Assembly: GCA_900299065.1 (NCBI GenBank)
Contig: OMIJ01000150.1
Location: 1 to 28,353, forward strand
Direction: 5' to 3'
DNA: 28,353 bases
From: Hyphomicrobiales bacterium
GTDB lineage: Bacteria > Pseudomonadota > Alphaproteobacteria > Rhizobiales > Beijerinckiaceae
Part shown: piece by piece, positions 6,650-15,200 of the stretch
Layout of the letters: each line of letters begins with the position of its first letter
Numbering within the stretch: position 1 is the stretch's first letter
Notes under the pieces: generated by a model
Seen by the model: only the letters and a program-made list of their open reading frames with translations
The model's database searches: none
What the model was told of the DNA's origin: nothing
Program-made: the position numbers and the translations under genes

Positions 6650-8277
6650 CAGGCATCAGTTGGCAATTTGTAATTGGCGAAAATCTCGCGCAATTTGAGC
6701 TTGTTGATTTTGCCGGTTGCGGTGTGGGGAATTTCGGCGATGGTCTGCACATCATCGGGCATCCACCATTTGGCAATTTTGCCTTCCATGAAGGACAGGA
6801 TTTGCGCCGGATTGATTGTGCGCCCCTCTTTGGGCACGACGATCAATAAGGGTCGCTCGCTCCATTTGCTATGGGCAATGCCGATTACGGCTGCCTCTGC
6901 AACATCAGGGTGACCGATTGCGAGATTTTCAAGCTCAATTGACGAAATCCATTCGCCACCGGATTTGATCACATCCTTGGAGCGATCTGTAATCTGCATA
7001 TAGCCATTGGCATCAATGGTCGAGACATCACCTGTGTCGAAGAAGCCTTCCTCATCAAGAATGGCATCATCAAGGCCGAAATAACCTTTGGTCACGGCAA
7101 AGCCGGCGACTTTTAAACGGCCAAAGGTTTTGCCATCCCAAGGCAGGGGCTCGCCGGCATCATTAGTGATTTTCATCTCAACACCAAAGGGCGCATAGCC
7201 TTGCTTAGCTTTAAGGTCGATCAGCCCCTCGCTGTCGAGAGAAGTTAGATGGTCCTTGACGGCACCCAGTGAACCAATCGGACTCATCTCTGTCATGCCC
7301 CAGGCATGCACGACGGTGAGACCATAATCTTTTTCAAAAGTTTCGATCAGTGCGCGCGGGCAGGCCGAGCCGCCAACCAGCATATATTTGGTGGTTGAGA
7401 GCTGCTTCTTTTCCTTTTGCAGAAAAGCTAAAAGGCCAAGCCAGACTGTCGGCACGCCTGCGGCCATGGTCACGCCTTCGGACTCCATTAATTCATGCAA
7501 GGAAGCGCCATCGAGTTTGGCGCCGGGCATGACCATTTTTGCGCCCATCATGGGGCAGGAAAAAGCCAGTGACCATGAATTGGCATGAAAGAGAGGAACG
7601 ACAGGCAAAACGACGCTGGAATTGCGAATGCCAAGTGCATCGGCATGGGCCAGCGACATTGAATGCAGAACATTTGAGCGATGCGAATATAAAACGCCCT
7701 TGGGATTGCCTGTCGTGCCGGATGTATAACAAAGCCCGGCTGCGGTCTTTTCGTCAAACTGCTCCCAGGCAAATTGGCCATTACAATTGGCAATCCAGTC
7801 TTCATAAGCAATGGCATTTTTCAATTTGGTTGGCGGCATATGCGCGCCATCGGTCAAAATGACATAACGCTCAATGCTGGACAGGCGATCGGCCATGGAT
7901 TCCAGCAAGGGCACAAAAGTCAGATCGGTAAGCATGATGCGATCCTGTGCGTGATTGACGATCCAGACAATCTGATCGGCAAAGAGGCGCGGATTAATGG
8001 TATGATAAATCGCGCCCACACCGGTGATGCCATACCAGGCTTCCAGATGACGCCATGTGTTCCAGGCCAGAGTGGCGATGCGATCACCCAATACAATGCC
8101 ATCCTGTTTCAATCTTTGCGCAACATTTTTGGAGCGCTGGTGAATGGCTTTATAATTGGTGCGGTGAATGGGACCTTCGACAGAGCGGCTCACCACTTCG
8201 CGATTGCCATGTTGAGTGGCCGCATAATCAATCACTCGATGGATGAGTAATGGCCAGTCCTGCATCAAGCCTTGCAT
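6649..8277 (-). CDS. AMP-forming acyl-CoA ligase (FadD / DmdB-like)
   Basis: The 542-residue member of the ANL superfamily activates a carboxylic acid to an acyl-CoA through an acyl-adenylate. Core motifs are the P-loop-like YTSGTTGNPKGVLYSHR, the HAWGMTEMSP motif, FDTGDVSTID and DRSKDVIKSGGEWISSIELE, with the catalytic-lysine motif TATGKINKLKLRE near the C-terminus. The N-terminus MQGLMQDWPLL and overall pattern match proteins annotated as long-chain-fatty-acid or 3-(methylthio)propionyl-CoA ligases in Rhizobiales; the true substrate is unknown. The start at 8277 is set by GGGAGG six bases upstream; a longer frame to 8340 exists but lacks such a site. It is divergent from a MarR regulator across a palindrome at 8376-8394, so regulation by that protein is likely. 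Confidence 0.88.
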   Translation of the reverse strand: MQGLMQDWPLLIHRVIDYAATQHGNREVVSRSVEGPIHRTNYKAIHQRSKNVAQRLKQDGIVLGDRIATLAWNTWRHLEAWYGITGVGAIYHTINPRLFADQIVWIVNHAQDRIMLTDLTFVPLLESMADRLSSIERYVILTDGAHMPPTKLKNAIAYEDWIANCNGQFAWEQFDEKTAAGLCYTSGTTGNPKGVLYSHRSNVLHSMSLAHADALGIRNSSVVLPVVPLFHANSWSLAFSCPMMGAKMVMPGAKLDGASLHELMESEGVTMAAGVPTVWLGLLAFLQKEKKQLSTTKYMLVGGSACPRALIETFEKDYGLTVVHAWGMTEMSPIGSLGAVKDHLTSLDSEGLIDLKAKQGYAPFGVEMKITNDAGEPLPWDGKTFGRLKVAGFAVTKGYFGLDDAILDEEGFFDTGDVSTIDANGYMQITDRSKDVIKSGGEWISSIELENLAIGHPDVAEAAVIGIAHSKWSERPLLIVVPKEGRTINPAQILSFMEGKIAKWWMPDDVQTIAEIPHTATGKINKLKLREIFANYKLPTDA

Positions 8278-8375
8278 GGCGTCCTCCCGCTTTGATTTTG
8301 GCAAGTAGAATGAAATAAACCTATCAAGCTCGCAATTCATCTTTAGCCTGAGTGCCAGAATTGTTGTGCAAGCAC

Positions 8376-8394
8376 GGGCTTGCGGTGCAAGCCC
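8376..8394. promoter_or_regulatory. Candidate MarR operator: 19-bp perfect inverted repeat
   Basis: GGGCTTGC-GGT-GCAAGCCC has 8-bp arms around a 3-bp centre. An extra half-site GTGCAAGC (8366-8373) repeats the GTGCAAGC at 8385-8392, exactly 19 bp away. It lies between the divergent acyl-CoA ligase (start 8277) and MarR gene (start 8430). MarR dimers typically bind palindromes of this size in such intergenic regions. Confidence 0.6.
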
Positions 8395-8429
8395 TGCCCG
8401 CTTAGGTTGAGGGTTAGTTGGGGAACATC

Positions 8430-8915
8430 ATGTCAAAGCTTGCCAAAATACCCGTTGATCCAGCGCAGAGCGTTGATGCAATTCGGGTTTGGTTTCGTCT
8501 TCTGCGTCTGCATGCGCGCCTGACGGTGGCTATGGCAGAGCGTCTGCGCACCATCGGCATTTCTGTCCCGCAATGCGATGTCTTGACCACTTTGACCGAA
8601 CGCGAGGGGCTCTCGCAGCAGGAGCTGGCCAAGCGGCTCTATGTCACCAAGGGCAATATTTCAGGCCTGATTGATCGGCTGGAAATGGCGGGCTTTGTCG
8701 AGCGGCGAGATCTGGCGGCCGATCGGCGCTCGCATGCGATTTTTCTGACTCCCTCAGGTCGCGAAAAGGCTCTGCAGGGTATTGCCATTCAACATGATTA
8801 TGTCAGCGCCACTTTGGGGCAATTGGTTCAGGGCGACATTCAGGATCTCGACAGATTGCTGGTTAAAACCCGCGACCTGATCCGTCTTGAGAATGAGCGC
8901 AAAGGACTAGCTTAA
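8430..8915 (+). CDS. MarR family transcriptional regulator
   Basis: The 161-residue protein has a MarR winged-helix domain. The helix-turn-helix LSQQELAKRLYVTKGNISGL is followed by IDRLEMAGFVERRDLAADRR, containing the conserved wing (D-R-R), and then FLTPSGREKA. The C-terminal helix (DIQDLDRLLVKTRDLIRLEN) would complete the dimer interface. The ATG at 8430 with GGGGA upstream is preferred over a TTG at 8418. Divergent MarR-CoA ligase pairs are often repressors relieved by the ligase's acyl-CoA product (as for FerR, CouR and BadR-type systems). That mode is inferred here from gene order and the palindrome upstream. Confidence 0.88.
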   Translation: MSKLAKIPVDPAQSVDAIRVWFRLLRLHARLTVAMAERLRTIGISVPQCDVLTTLTEREGLSQQELAKRLYVTKGNISGLIDRLEMAGFVERRDLAADRRSHAIFLTPSGREKALQGIAIQHDYVSATLGQLVQGDIQDLDRLLVKTRDLIRLENERKGLA

Positions 8916-8984
8916 GGGTCTCTTAACTCACATCTGAAACTTTCCCACCCCAGAGTTTCGAGTTTGGGTGAGGAGTGCAGCGCA

Positions 8985-9206
8985 ATGGTTGATAGGACTG
9001 ATGAGATGCAATCTTCAAGTTTCCTAGCTTTGGACGCTCAAGAATTGGATGCACGTCAATTGCAGCTTATGCTCTATCGTGAAATCGGAATTGCTGCAGT
9101 AGCGGCCGCTTTGGCGATCAGTCGTGAGGACGACAAGCCAATTGCCTCTTTGTCTGCGACGCAGGAATTGGCAACCAGCCTTTTGGCAGAAGACAAAGCC
9201 GCATAA
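8985..9206 (+). CDS. Small protein of unknown function
   Basis: The 73-residue product from ATG 8985 has a GAGGAG ribosome-binding site about 10 nt upstream. A weaker TTG start at 8964 and an ATG at 9006 are alternatives. I do not recognise the family. It is acidic and Ser/Gln/Ala-rich, with a helical middle (QELDARQLQLMLYREIGIAA, then VAAALAIS) that may be amphipathic rather than membrane-spanning. It has no cysteine once the TTG start is excluded. It ends directly at a strong terminator, consistent with a single-gene transcript or the end of the MarR transcript (69 bp gap). Coding is supported by the ribosome-binding site and terminator position only. Confidence 0.55.
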   Translation: MVDRTDEMQSSSFLALDAQELDARQLQLMLYREIGIAAVAAALAISREDDKPIASLSATQELATSLLAEDKAA

Positions 9207-9233
9207 AAAAGGCCTGCAAATGCAGGCCTTTTT
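9206..9233. terminator. Strong bidirectional Rho-independent terminator
   Basis: GGCCTGC (9211-9217) pairs with GCAGGCC (9222-9228) around an AAAT loop. It is flanked by five A on the left (9206-9210) and five T on the right (9229-9233). The symmetry lets it serve both the small gene ending at 9206 (+) and the L,D-transpeptidase gene ending at 9261 (-). Confidence 0.9.
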
Positions 9234-9260
9234 CAATTGTGTGTGTAAGGAATTGTGATT

Positions 9261-9866
9261 CTAGCGCACGATGACTTTGGCGCCCATAGGCACACGATTA
9301 TACAAATCAATCACATCAATATTGCGCATGCGAATGCAACCTGAAGAGACACTATGACCGATCTTGTCGGGCTCATTGGTGCCGTGAATCCGGTACATTG
9401 TGTCGCGGCCATTGTCATATAAATAGAGTGCCCGCGCGCCCAGCGGATTATCCGGGCCACCTGGCAGACCACCTGCGGCGGCTGTTGGCTTGAGATGGGG
9501 CCAGCGCACCAGCATATCGGCGGGCGGCATCCAATGCGGCCATTCCGCTTTGCGTCCAACCGTTGCTGTGCCCGTCCAGCCATAGGCTTCCGCGCCAGTG
9601 GCAACGCCATAGCGCATGGCGCGCTTGTTCGGCAGGACCAGATAAAGGAAGTTTTCCTTTGTATCGATCACAATCGTGCCGGGGGCCTGGCCGGTTGGAT
9701 CATCAATCTCATAGCGCTGATAAGCGGCTTCCAATTCGAAATTGGGCACCAGAGCCATGAATTGACTGTCACGCGGGGACAGGGAAGGGTCAGGTATACT
9801 TTTGAAACTACAACCGGATACGGCCATCGAGAGGAGGCACAATCCGAGGGGAAGCAATCGAGCCAT
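9261..9866 (-). CDS. L,D-transpeptidase (YkuD) lipoprotein
   Basis: The 201-residue protein starts with a lipoprotein signal peptide whose lipobox is VSGC (Cys19). A YkuD catalytic domain follows (about 60-200). The active-site signature is clear: HGTNEP (from His161) and HSVSSGCIRM with catalytic Cys177. Such enzymes form 3-3 crosslinks between diaminopimelate residues of peptidoglycan or attach proteins to it, acting in the periplasm. This one would be membrane-anchored after processing by Lgt and Lsp. It has no LysM domain and is short. It converges with the small gene at a shared terminator and is divergent from the deacetylase-family gene. Confidence 0.92.
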   Translation of the reverse strand: MARLLPLGLCLLSMAVSGCSFKSIPDPSLSPRDSQFMALVPNFELEAAYQRYEIDDPTGQAPGTIVIDTKENFLYLVLPNKRAMRYGVATGAEAYGWTGTATVGRKAEWPHWMPPADMLVRWPHLKPTAAAGGLPGGPDNPLGARALYLYDNGRDTMYRIHGTNEPDKIGHSVSSGCIRMRNIDVIDLYNRVPMGAKVIVR

Positions 9867-9990
9867 TACACAACCTTATAAGACGAACAATTGACGTTAA
9901 TGAGGTATGTATTAGGGTCTTCCTTACCATAATGTTATTTTTATCTGCCTTCAGATTGACAAAATCTGTTGATGTGGCCAAGCCGTCACA

Positions 9991-10016
9991 CCTTTGTCCA
10001 CAATCGGGGACAAAGG
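9991..10016. promoter_or_regulatory. Perfect 9-bp inverted repeat between divergent genes
   Basis: CCTTTGTCC (9991-9999) and GGACAAAGG (10008-10016) flank an 8-nt centre. It sits in the 250-bp region between the L,D-transpeptidase and the deacetylase-family gene, more than 100 bp from each start. No T-run follows, so an operator is more likely than a terminator. The bound factor is unknown. Confidence 0.4.
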
Positions 10017-10116
10017 CGCCCGCAAGAACCTAATCACCGTTAATTTCTATCGAATTAGATTGATTTTCAGTCATTTAGCTGAATATGTCTGACTCATTGT
10101 CCGAAGGGTTCCCCGC

Positions 10117-11049
10117 TTGAGCACTTTGCTTCTCACTCATCCCTCGTCCTTGTTACATTCCATGGGAGTGGCGCATCCAGAGAGGCCGGATCGAATTAGG
10201 GCGATCGAGACGGTTCTGGAGGAGCCAGGCTTTCAATCTCTGACCCGGGAGCAGCCCGAGCAAGGGACCTTTGATCAGATCACGCGAGTCCATCCCCAAG
10301 TCTATGTGGAAACCCTCGCGGCTGCTTCGCCTGATCACGGACTTGTTTCACTCGATGGTGACACATCCATGGGGCCGGGCACATGGCAGGCAGCTTTGCA
10401 TGCAGTGGGCGGCGCCTGCCGAGCCGTCGATGATGTGATGAGCGGCAAAGCTGCGAATGCCTTTGTCGCCATGCGTCCGCCCGGCCATCATGCCGAGACG
10501 TCTTTGCCGATGGGTTTTTGCTTTTTCAACAATGTTGCCATTGCCGCGCGTCACGCACAGGCCGTGCATGGTGCCGAGCGCATTGCGATTGTTGATTTTG
10601 ATGCGCATCACGGCAATGGCACGCAAGAGATTTTCTGGCACGATTCCTCCGTTCTCTATGCCTCCACGCATGAAATGCCTCTTTATCCGGGCACGGGCGC
10701 AACGCGCGAAACGGGGGAGCATAATTCCATTGTCAATGCCCCCTTGCGCGCCGGAGATGGAAGTGCGCAATTTCGCGAGGCTATGCAAAGTGTGATCTTG
10801 CCGCGTTTGAGTGCGATGCGACCTGATCTGATTTTGATTTCAGCAGGCTTTGATGCGCATTGGCGCGATCCGCTTGCCAATCTCAATCTGAGCGAGGCTG
10901 ATTTTGCCTGGATCACTGGCAAATTGCTTGATCTTGCCCATAGATCTGCGCAGGGGCGTGTCGTATCGCTATTGGAAGGCGGCTATGATCTGGAAGGTTT
11001 AAGCGCTTCAGTGGCCGAACATGTGACCATGTTGATGAGCTCTTATTGA
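10117..11049 (+). CDS. Histone deacetylase-family (AcuC/acetylpolyamine-type) amidohydrolase
   Basis: The 310-residue protein is a class II-like zinc deacetylase. Motifs are HPERPDRIRAI (20-30), RPPGHHAE (120-127, the tandem active-site histidines), DFDAHHGNGT (160-169, zinc ligands Asp162 and His164), SAGFDAH (242-248, zinc ligand Asp246) and GGYDLEG (288-294, with the transition-state Tyr290). Bacterial members deacetylate acetylpolyamines, acetyl-lysine of acyl-CoA synthetases (AcuC) or similar amides; the substrate here is unknown. Translation probably starts at TTG 10117, since the family N-terminus aligns there and the only nearby ATG (10085) is out of frame. It ends 5 bp from convergent aroC. 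Confidence 0.9.
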   Translation: MSTLLLTHPSSLLHSMGVAHPERPDRIRAIETVLEEPGFQSLTREQPEQGTFDQITRVHPQVYVETLAAASPDHGLVSLDGDTSMGPGTWQAALHAVGGACRAVDDVMSGKAANAFVAMRPPGHHAETSLPMGFCFFNNVAIAARHAQAVHGAERIAIVDFDAHHGNGTQEIFWHDSSVLYASTHEMPLYPGTGATRETGEHNSIVNAPLRAGDGSAQFREAMQSVILPRLSAMRPDLILISAGFDAHWRDPLANLNLSEADFAWITGKLLDLAHRSAQGRVVSLLEGGYDLEGLSASVAEHVTMLMSSY

Positions 11050-11054
11050 CGCTC

Positions 11055-12173
11055 TTATGATTTGGCAAAAGGCCATTGGGGTGAAGCGCCAATCTGACCG
11101 CGATGGCGCAAAAAGGCATCTGCCAGAACCAAAGCAAGCATAGCCTCACCTACCGGCACAGCTCGAATGCCTACGCAGGGATCATGGCGTCCCTTGGTGC
11201 GAATTTCCACGTCATGACCGTAGCGATCAATTGAATGGCGCGGTGTGAGAATGGAGGATGTCGGCTTGACTGCAAAGCGGGCGACTATCGTCTGGCCAGT
11301 CGAAATGCCGCCTAAAATACCACCCGCATGATTGGAGAGAAATTGCGGTCTGCCATCAGCGCCCATACGCATTTCATCCGCATTGTCCTCGCCGGTCAGG
11401 CTAGCGCTGTTCATGCCCTCGCCAATCTCCACGCCCTTGACGGCATTCAAGCTCATCAAAGCCGAGGCGATTTCTGCATCAAGCTTGCCGTAAATGGGCG
11501 CACCCCAGCCAGCGGGCACGCCTTGCGCTTCAAGCTCAATCACAGCGCCGCAGGATGAGCCTGATTTGCGGATCTGATCGAGATAGTCAGACCAGAGTGC
11601 TGCTGCTTTTGCATCAGGACAAAAGAAGGGATTGTTATCGACCTGAGACCAATCCCAATTGGCGCGATCAATCTTATGTGGGCCAATTTGCACCAAAGCG
11701 CCACGAATAGTGACGCCGGGGATAACTTTGCGCGCAATGCCACCAGCGGCGACACGCATAGCGGTTTCTCTGGCCGAGGAGCGTCCACCGCCGCGATAAT
11801 CGCGAATGCCATATTTGGCATCATAAGTATAATCGGCATGGCCAGGACGATATTGATCTTTGATCTCGCCATAATCTTTTGAGCGCTGATCAACATTCTC
11901 GATCAAAAGGCCAATCGATGTGCCAGTCGTCACTTGTAGGCCAGAAACAGGATCGGGCATAACGCCTGACAGGATTTTGACCTGATCAGGCTCCTGACGC
12001 TGGGTGGTGAAGCGCGATTGACCTGGCCGGCGCTTGTCGAGAAAGATCTGCAGATCATCAGCCTCAAGCGGGAGCAATGGCGGGCAACCATCGACCACGC
12101 AGCCAATGGCCGGGCCATGACTTTCGCCATATGTGGTGACTCTGAAAAGGTGACCAAAAGTGTTGTGTGACAT
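11055..12173 (-). CDS. aroC: Chorismate synthase
   Basis: AroC converts 5-enolpyruvylshikimate-3-phosphate to chorismate using reduced FMN, the last shikimate-pathway step. The 372-residue length and all three family signatures fit: GESHGPAIGCVVDGCPP (16-32); the YRPGHADYTYDAKYG and RDYRGGGRSSARET block (108-137); and the C-terminal RHDPCVGIRAVPVGEAM. It lies 79 bp downstream of the synthetase gene on the same strand and converges with the deacetylase gene. The leader contains a hairpin (12184-12206) close to the ribosome-binding site. Confidence 0.97.
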   Translation of the reverse strand: MSHNTFGHLFRVTTYGESHGPAIGCVVDGCPPLLPLEADDLQIFLDKRRPGQSRFTTQRQEPDQVKILSGVMPDPVSGLQVTTGTSIGLLIENVDQRSKDYGEIKDQYRPGHADYTYDAKYGIRDYRGGGRSSARETAMRVAAGGIARKVIPGVTIRGALVQIGPHKIDRANWDWSQVDNNPFFCPDAKAAALWSDYLDQIRKSGSSCGAVIELEAQGVPAGWGAPIYGKLDAEIASALMSLNAVKGVEIGEGMNSASLTGEDNADEMRMGADGRPQFLSNHAGGILGGISTGQTIVARFAVKPTSSILTPRHSIDRYGHDVEIRTKGRHDPCVGIRAVPVGEAMLALVLADAFLRHRGQIGASPQWPFAKS

Positions 12174-12183
12174 GATGAGATCC

Positions 12184-12206
12184 GATCCTTGTCGTTTTTA
12201 AGGATC
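12184..12206 (-). promoter_or_regulatory. Hairpin in the aroC leader, adjacent to the RBS
   Basis: GATCCTT (12184-12190) and AAGGATC (12200-12206) are perfect 7-bp arms around a 9-nt loop. On the minus-strand RNA the 3' arm holds an AAGGA and is followed directly by GGATCTCATC and the aroC ATG. Folding could affect ribosome access. The proximal GGA 8-10 nt before the ATG lies outside the stem, so the effect may be small. Confidence 0.3.
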
Positions 12207-12225
12207 AGTGCGCGTCAGGTCAAAC

Positions 12226-12245
12226 GGGGCTGCTGTAACAACCCC
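12226..12245 (-). terminator. Weak hairpin after the Pls-like gene
   Basis: GGGGCTG (12226-12232) and CAACCCC (12239-12245) form a 7-bp stem including one G-T pair, 7 bp beyond the stop of the Pls-like gene. No T-run follows, so read-through into aroC is plausible. Confidence 0.3.
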
Positions 12246-12252
12246 ATTTCGC

Positions 12253-15200
12253 TCAGGCCTGTTGCGCTCTTGCCATGCGGGGTGGCACGGCCGGTGCGCC
12301 GATCCATTCTGAATGCGGCGGGATTTCCTCGCCCTTCATCACGACTGTGAGGGGGCCGAGGCGAGCATATTGGCCAATCTTGGTGTCATAAAGCACTGTG
12401 GAGCCAGCGCCGACAGTGACGCCATCTTCGACATGCACGCGGCCGACTTTCATTACGCGGTCTTCGTAGAGATGGGTTTGCAGCGCCGAAAGGGCATTGA
12501 GTGAGACGAAATTGCCAACGCTTACGCAATCAAATTCCGTAATGTCGGTCATATCGACATAGCATCCCTGTCCAAATCTGGTGCCAAACAAGCGCAAGAT
12601 CCAGGGTAAGAAAGGTGTGCCCTTGAGGTGATCGAGCAGGACCTTGGCGCCCATGCCCCAATACATCACTGCGACAGCTTCTGTGCGCATGGCCCACCAG
12701 GACCACATGGGGCGCACCATAGGTTCATAACGCCCCATAGTGAGCCACTTTACGATAATGCAGACGCCGACCAAAGCCAGCGAGATGAGAACTGAGCAGA
12801 TGATGAAGATCACCACCAATTGGAAATAGCGATGGGTGAGCAAAGGCGGGGCGAGAAATTCGACGGCCCATGTGCCAAAGGTGATGAACAACATAGTAGG
12901 CAGTGAAATATGTACGGCCTCAAAAACAGCGCGGGCAAACTTCTTCCAAGCGGGGGGCTCATAGGTCCAGTTTGTGCCTGTGTCATAACGTTGACGGACA
13001 GGCAGTTTGATGGGCGGCGAGCCAAACCATGTGTCGCCTGGCGACATCAGTTCATTGGCAGGCGGTTTGGATTTAATGCCGATCAAAGCTCCGGTTGGAA
13101 TTTCTGCACCAGGAGGCACGACACCATCATTGCCGACAAAAACGCGTGCACCCGTTTTGACGCTTTTGAGATACATCCAGCCACGGCGAATATCTTCATC
13201 ACCAAGCACGACTTCATCGGCGATGAAACATTTCTCGCCTATCTCGACCAGATCATAACGCCCGCCCAGATTGGCGGAGATTTCGGCATCCTTGCCGATA
13301 TTAGCGCCCATCAAGCGATACCAGGCACGCATATAGACTGTAGCAAAGAGCGAGGAGAGCACTTCGAGCATAATTTCTATGGTCAGTGCCAGTGTCCATT
13401 TGCGAAAGTAGAACCAGGAGTGAATCGAATATGTGCCCTCTTTCACGCGGGGCAAAATTGTCCAACGGAACATTGCAATCAGGCCGACTGTGATGATCAC
13501 CATCACAAAGGATGTCGGCCAGGCCATCAGCGGAATAGATAAGAGATAGAGTGTGCGGTCAATGTCGGCTATGCCGATGAGATCGTCGATGCGGTCAAAC
13601 ACCCAGAAGGAAGGGAATAAAGGCAAAAGGCTGAAGGGAGGAATAGCGAGGACCATGATCGTATAGAGAAAGGTCATGGTAGTCTGGCGCGCCGGACTTG
13701 CTGTTGATTGGGGATCAAGTTCGGCTGGGTTGACAACACCAATCATTTGGCCGGGCGATCCGTCCCAAATCTCATTGGCTTTGATATGTGTGCCCGCTTG
13801 TATCGAGGTGAGGTCTTTAAGTTCAGCGCCCTGTTCAATGATGACATTTTCCTCAATCACACAGGACGTGCCGATATAGACATCTTCGCCGATCGCGCAT
13901 TCACCAATGATGAGTTCATTGCCTTCGACGCGAGCATTAGCGATTTTAAGCCGTGATCCCAGCGATGCGTAACCGCCAATGCTGATCAGATCGGGGGCGC
14001 CAATTTCAATATCACCAATCAGGGCCTCTGGTCCTATTTTGGCAGCCAGAGCTGAAAGATACAGGCGCATCAAAGGTGAGCCCTGAAACCATTTCATATG
14101 AGTGAGAGCGAGTAAGCGCTGGGCAAGCCACCAGCGATAATAATATGCGCCCCAAAGCGGATAACGCCCGGGCTTGGTGCGGCCCAGAAGAATCCATTTA
14201 CCGGCAATCGCAATTGCAATTGTGGCGATGTTGATGAAGATATAGACGCCCAGTAGTGCAGCAATTTCCTGCAGCAGATTGGCTTGTTCATCGGTCAGCA
14301 ACATATAGCTGACAAAGACGCCAAGCCACTGGGCTGTCATTAAAGCGAGGATGAAAGGCAAAGCGAAAAATTGTGCCAGTCCGCATAAAAAGCGCCGCTT
14401 CAGAGGCGGGGGTTCAAAGGAGAGATCGAGCGGGGCACTGACATGCAGCTGATGTTGTCCTAGTAATTCAGCCATAGCGCGCAGGGATCTGGCTGCATAG
14501 ACATCTTGCAACGTAATGCCGGATAAAGACGGCGTTTCACGAATGATCGAGACAAAACGCGCTGCCAATAAGGAATGGCCACCCAGATCGGTGAAGAAAT
14601 CGGCGTCAAAGGGTATGATCTGCGGCGGTAAAACGCGGCGTGCTGCGGCTAATAATATAGATTCAATCTCATTGCGCGGATCTTCCTGCTCTTGGCCATT
14701 GGACTCTTGGGCAGCAAGCGGCACGCTTTTCAGCACGCCGCGATTGGCCTTGCCAGAGGACAGGCGCGGTATTGCGTCAATCAATTCATAGCGTGCCGGC
14801 ACCATATAGGCGGGCATTTTATCCATGAGTGCCGCACGCAATTCACGTGCATCAATCGCCGTCTTGTTCTCAGTAACGATGAAGGCAACGAGTTGGTCAA
14901 TACCTTGATCTTGCCGCATGACTACGCAAGTCTGCAAAATATTAGGCAGCGCAGATAAGCGTCCTTCAATCTCGCCCAGCTCAACACGAAAGCCACGAAT
15001 CTTCACCTGATCATCTATACGACCCTTGAAGAGAAGTTCGCCATTGGCATTGATCACAACCGCATCGCCCGAGCGATAGAGGCGAGGATCCAAACCATTT
15101 GGTGTAAAGGGATTGAAGATGAACTTTTCATCCGTCAGGCCGGATCGGCGCAAATAGCCTTTGGCAATGCCCGGCCCGCCAATGAGCAATTCTCCTTCGA

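Noticed and set aside
8278..8340. Longer N-terminus for the acyl-CoA ligase starting at 8340
   Set aside because: GGGAGG directly before ATG 8277 and the family N-terminus (MQGLMQDW) support the shorter form; the extra 21 residues contain the ribosome-binding site.
9956..9984. TTGACA -35 box upstream of the deacetylase-family gene
   Set aside because: No acceptable -10 sequence lies 16-18 bp downstream. A weaker TTGATT/GAATAT pair at 10060-10086 was also too uncertain to annotate.
12910..13542. 210-codon plus-strand open frame inside the synthetase gene
   Set aside because: It is antisense to well-conserved membrane and hexapeptide-repeat coding sequence and has no recognisable domain, so it is a shadow frame.
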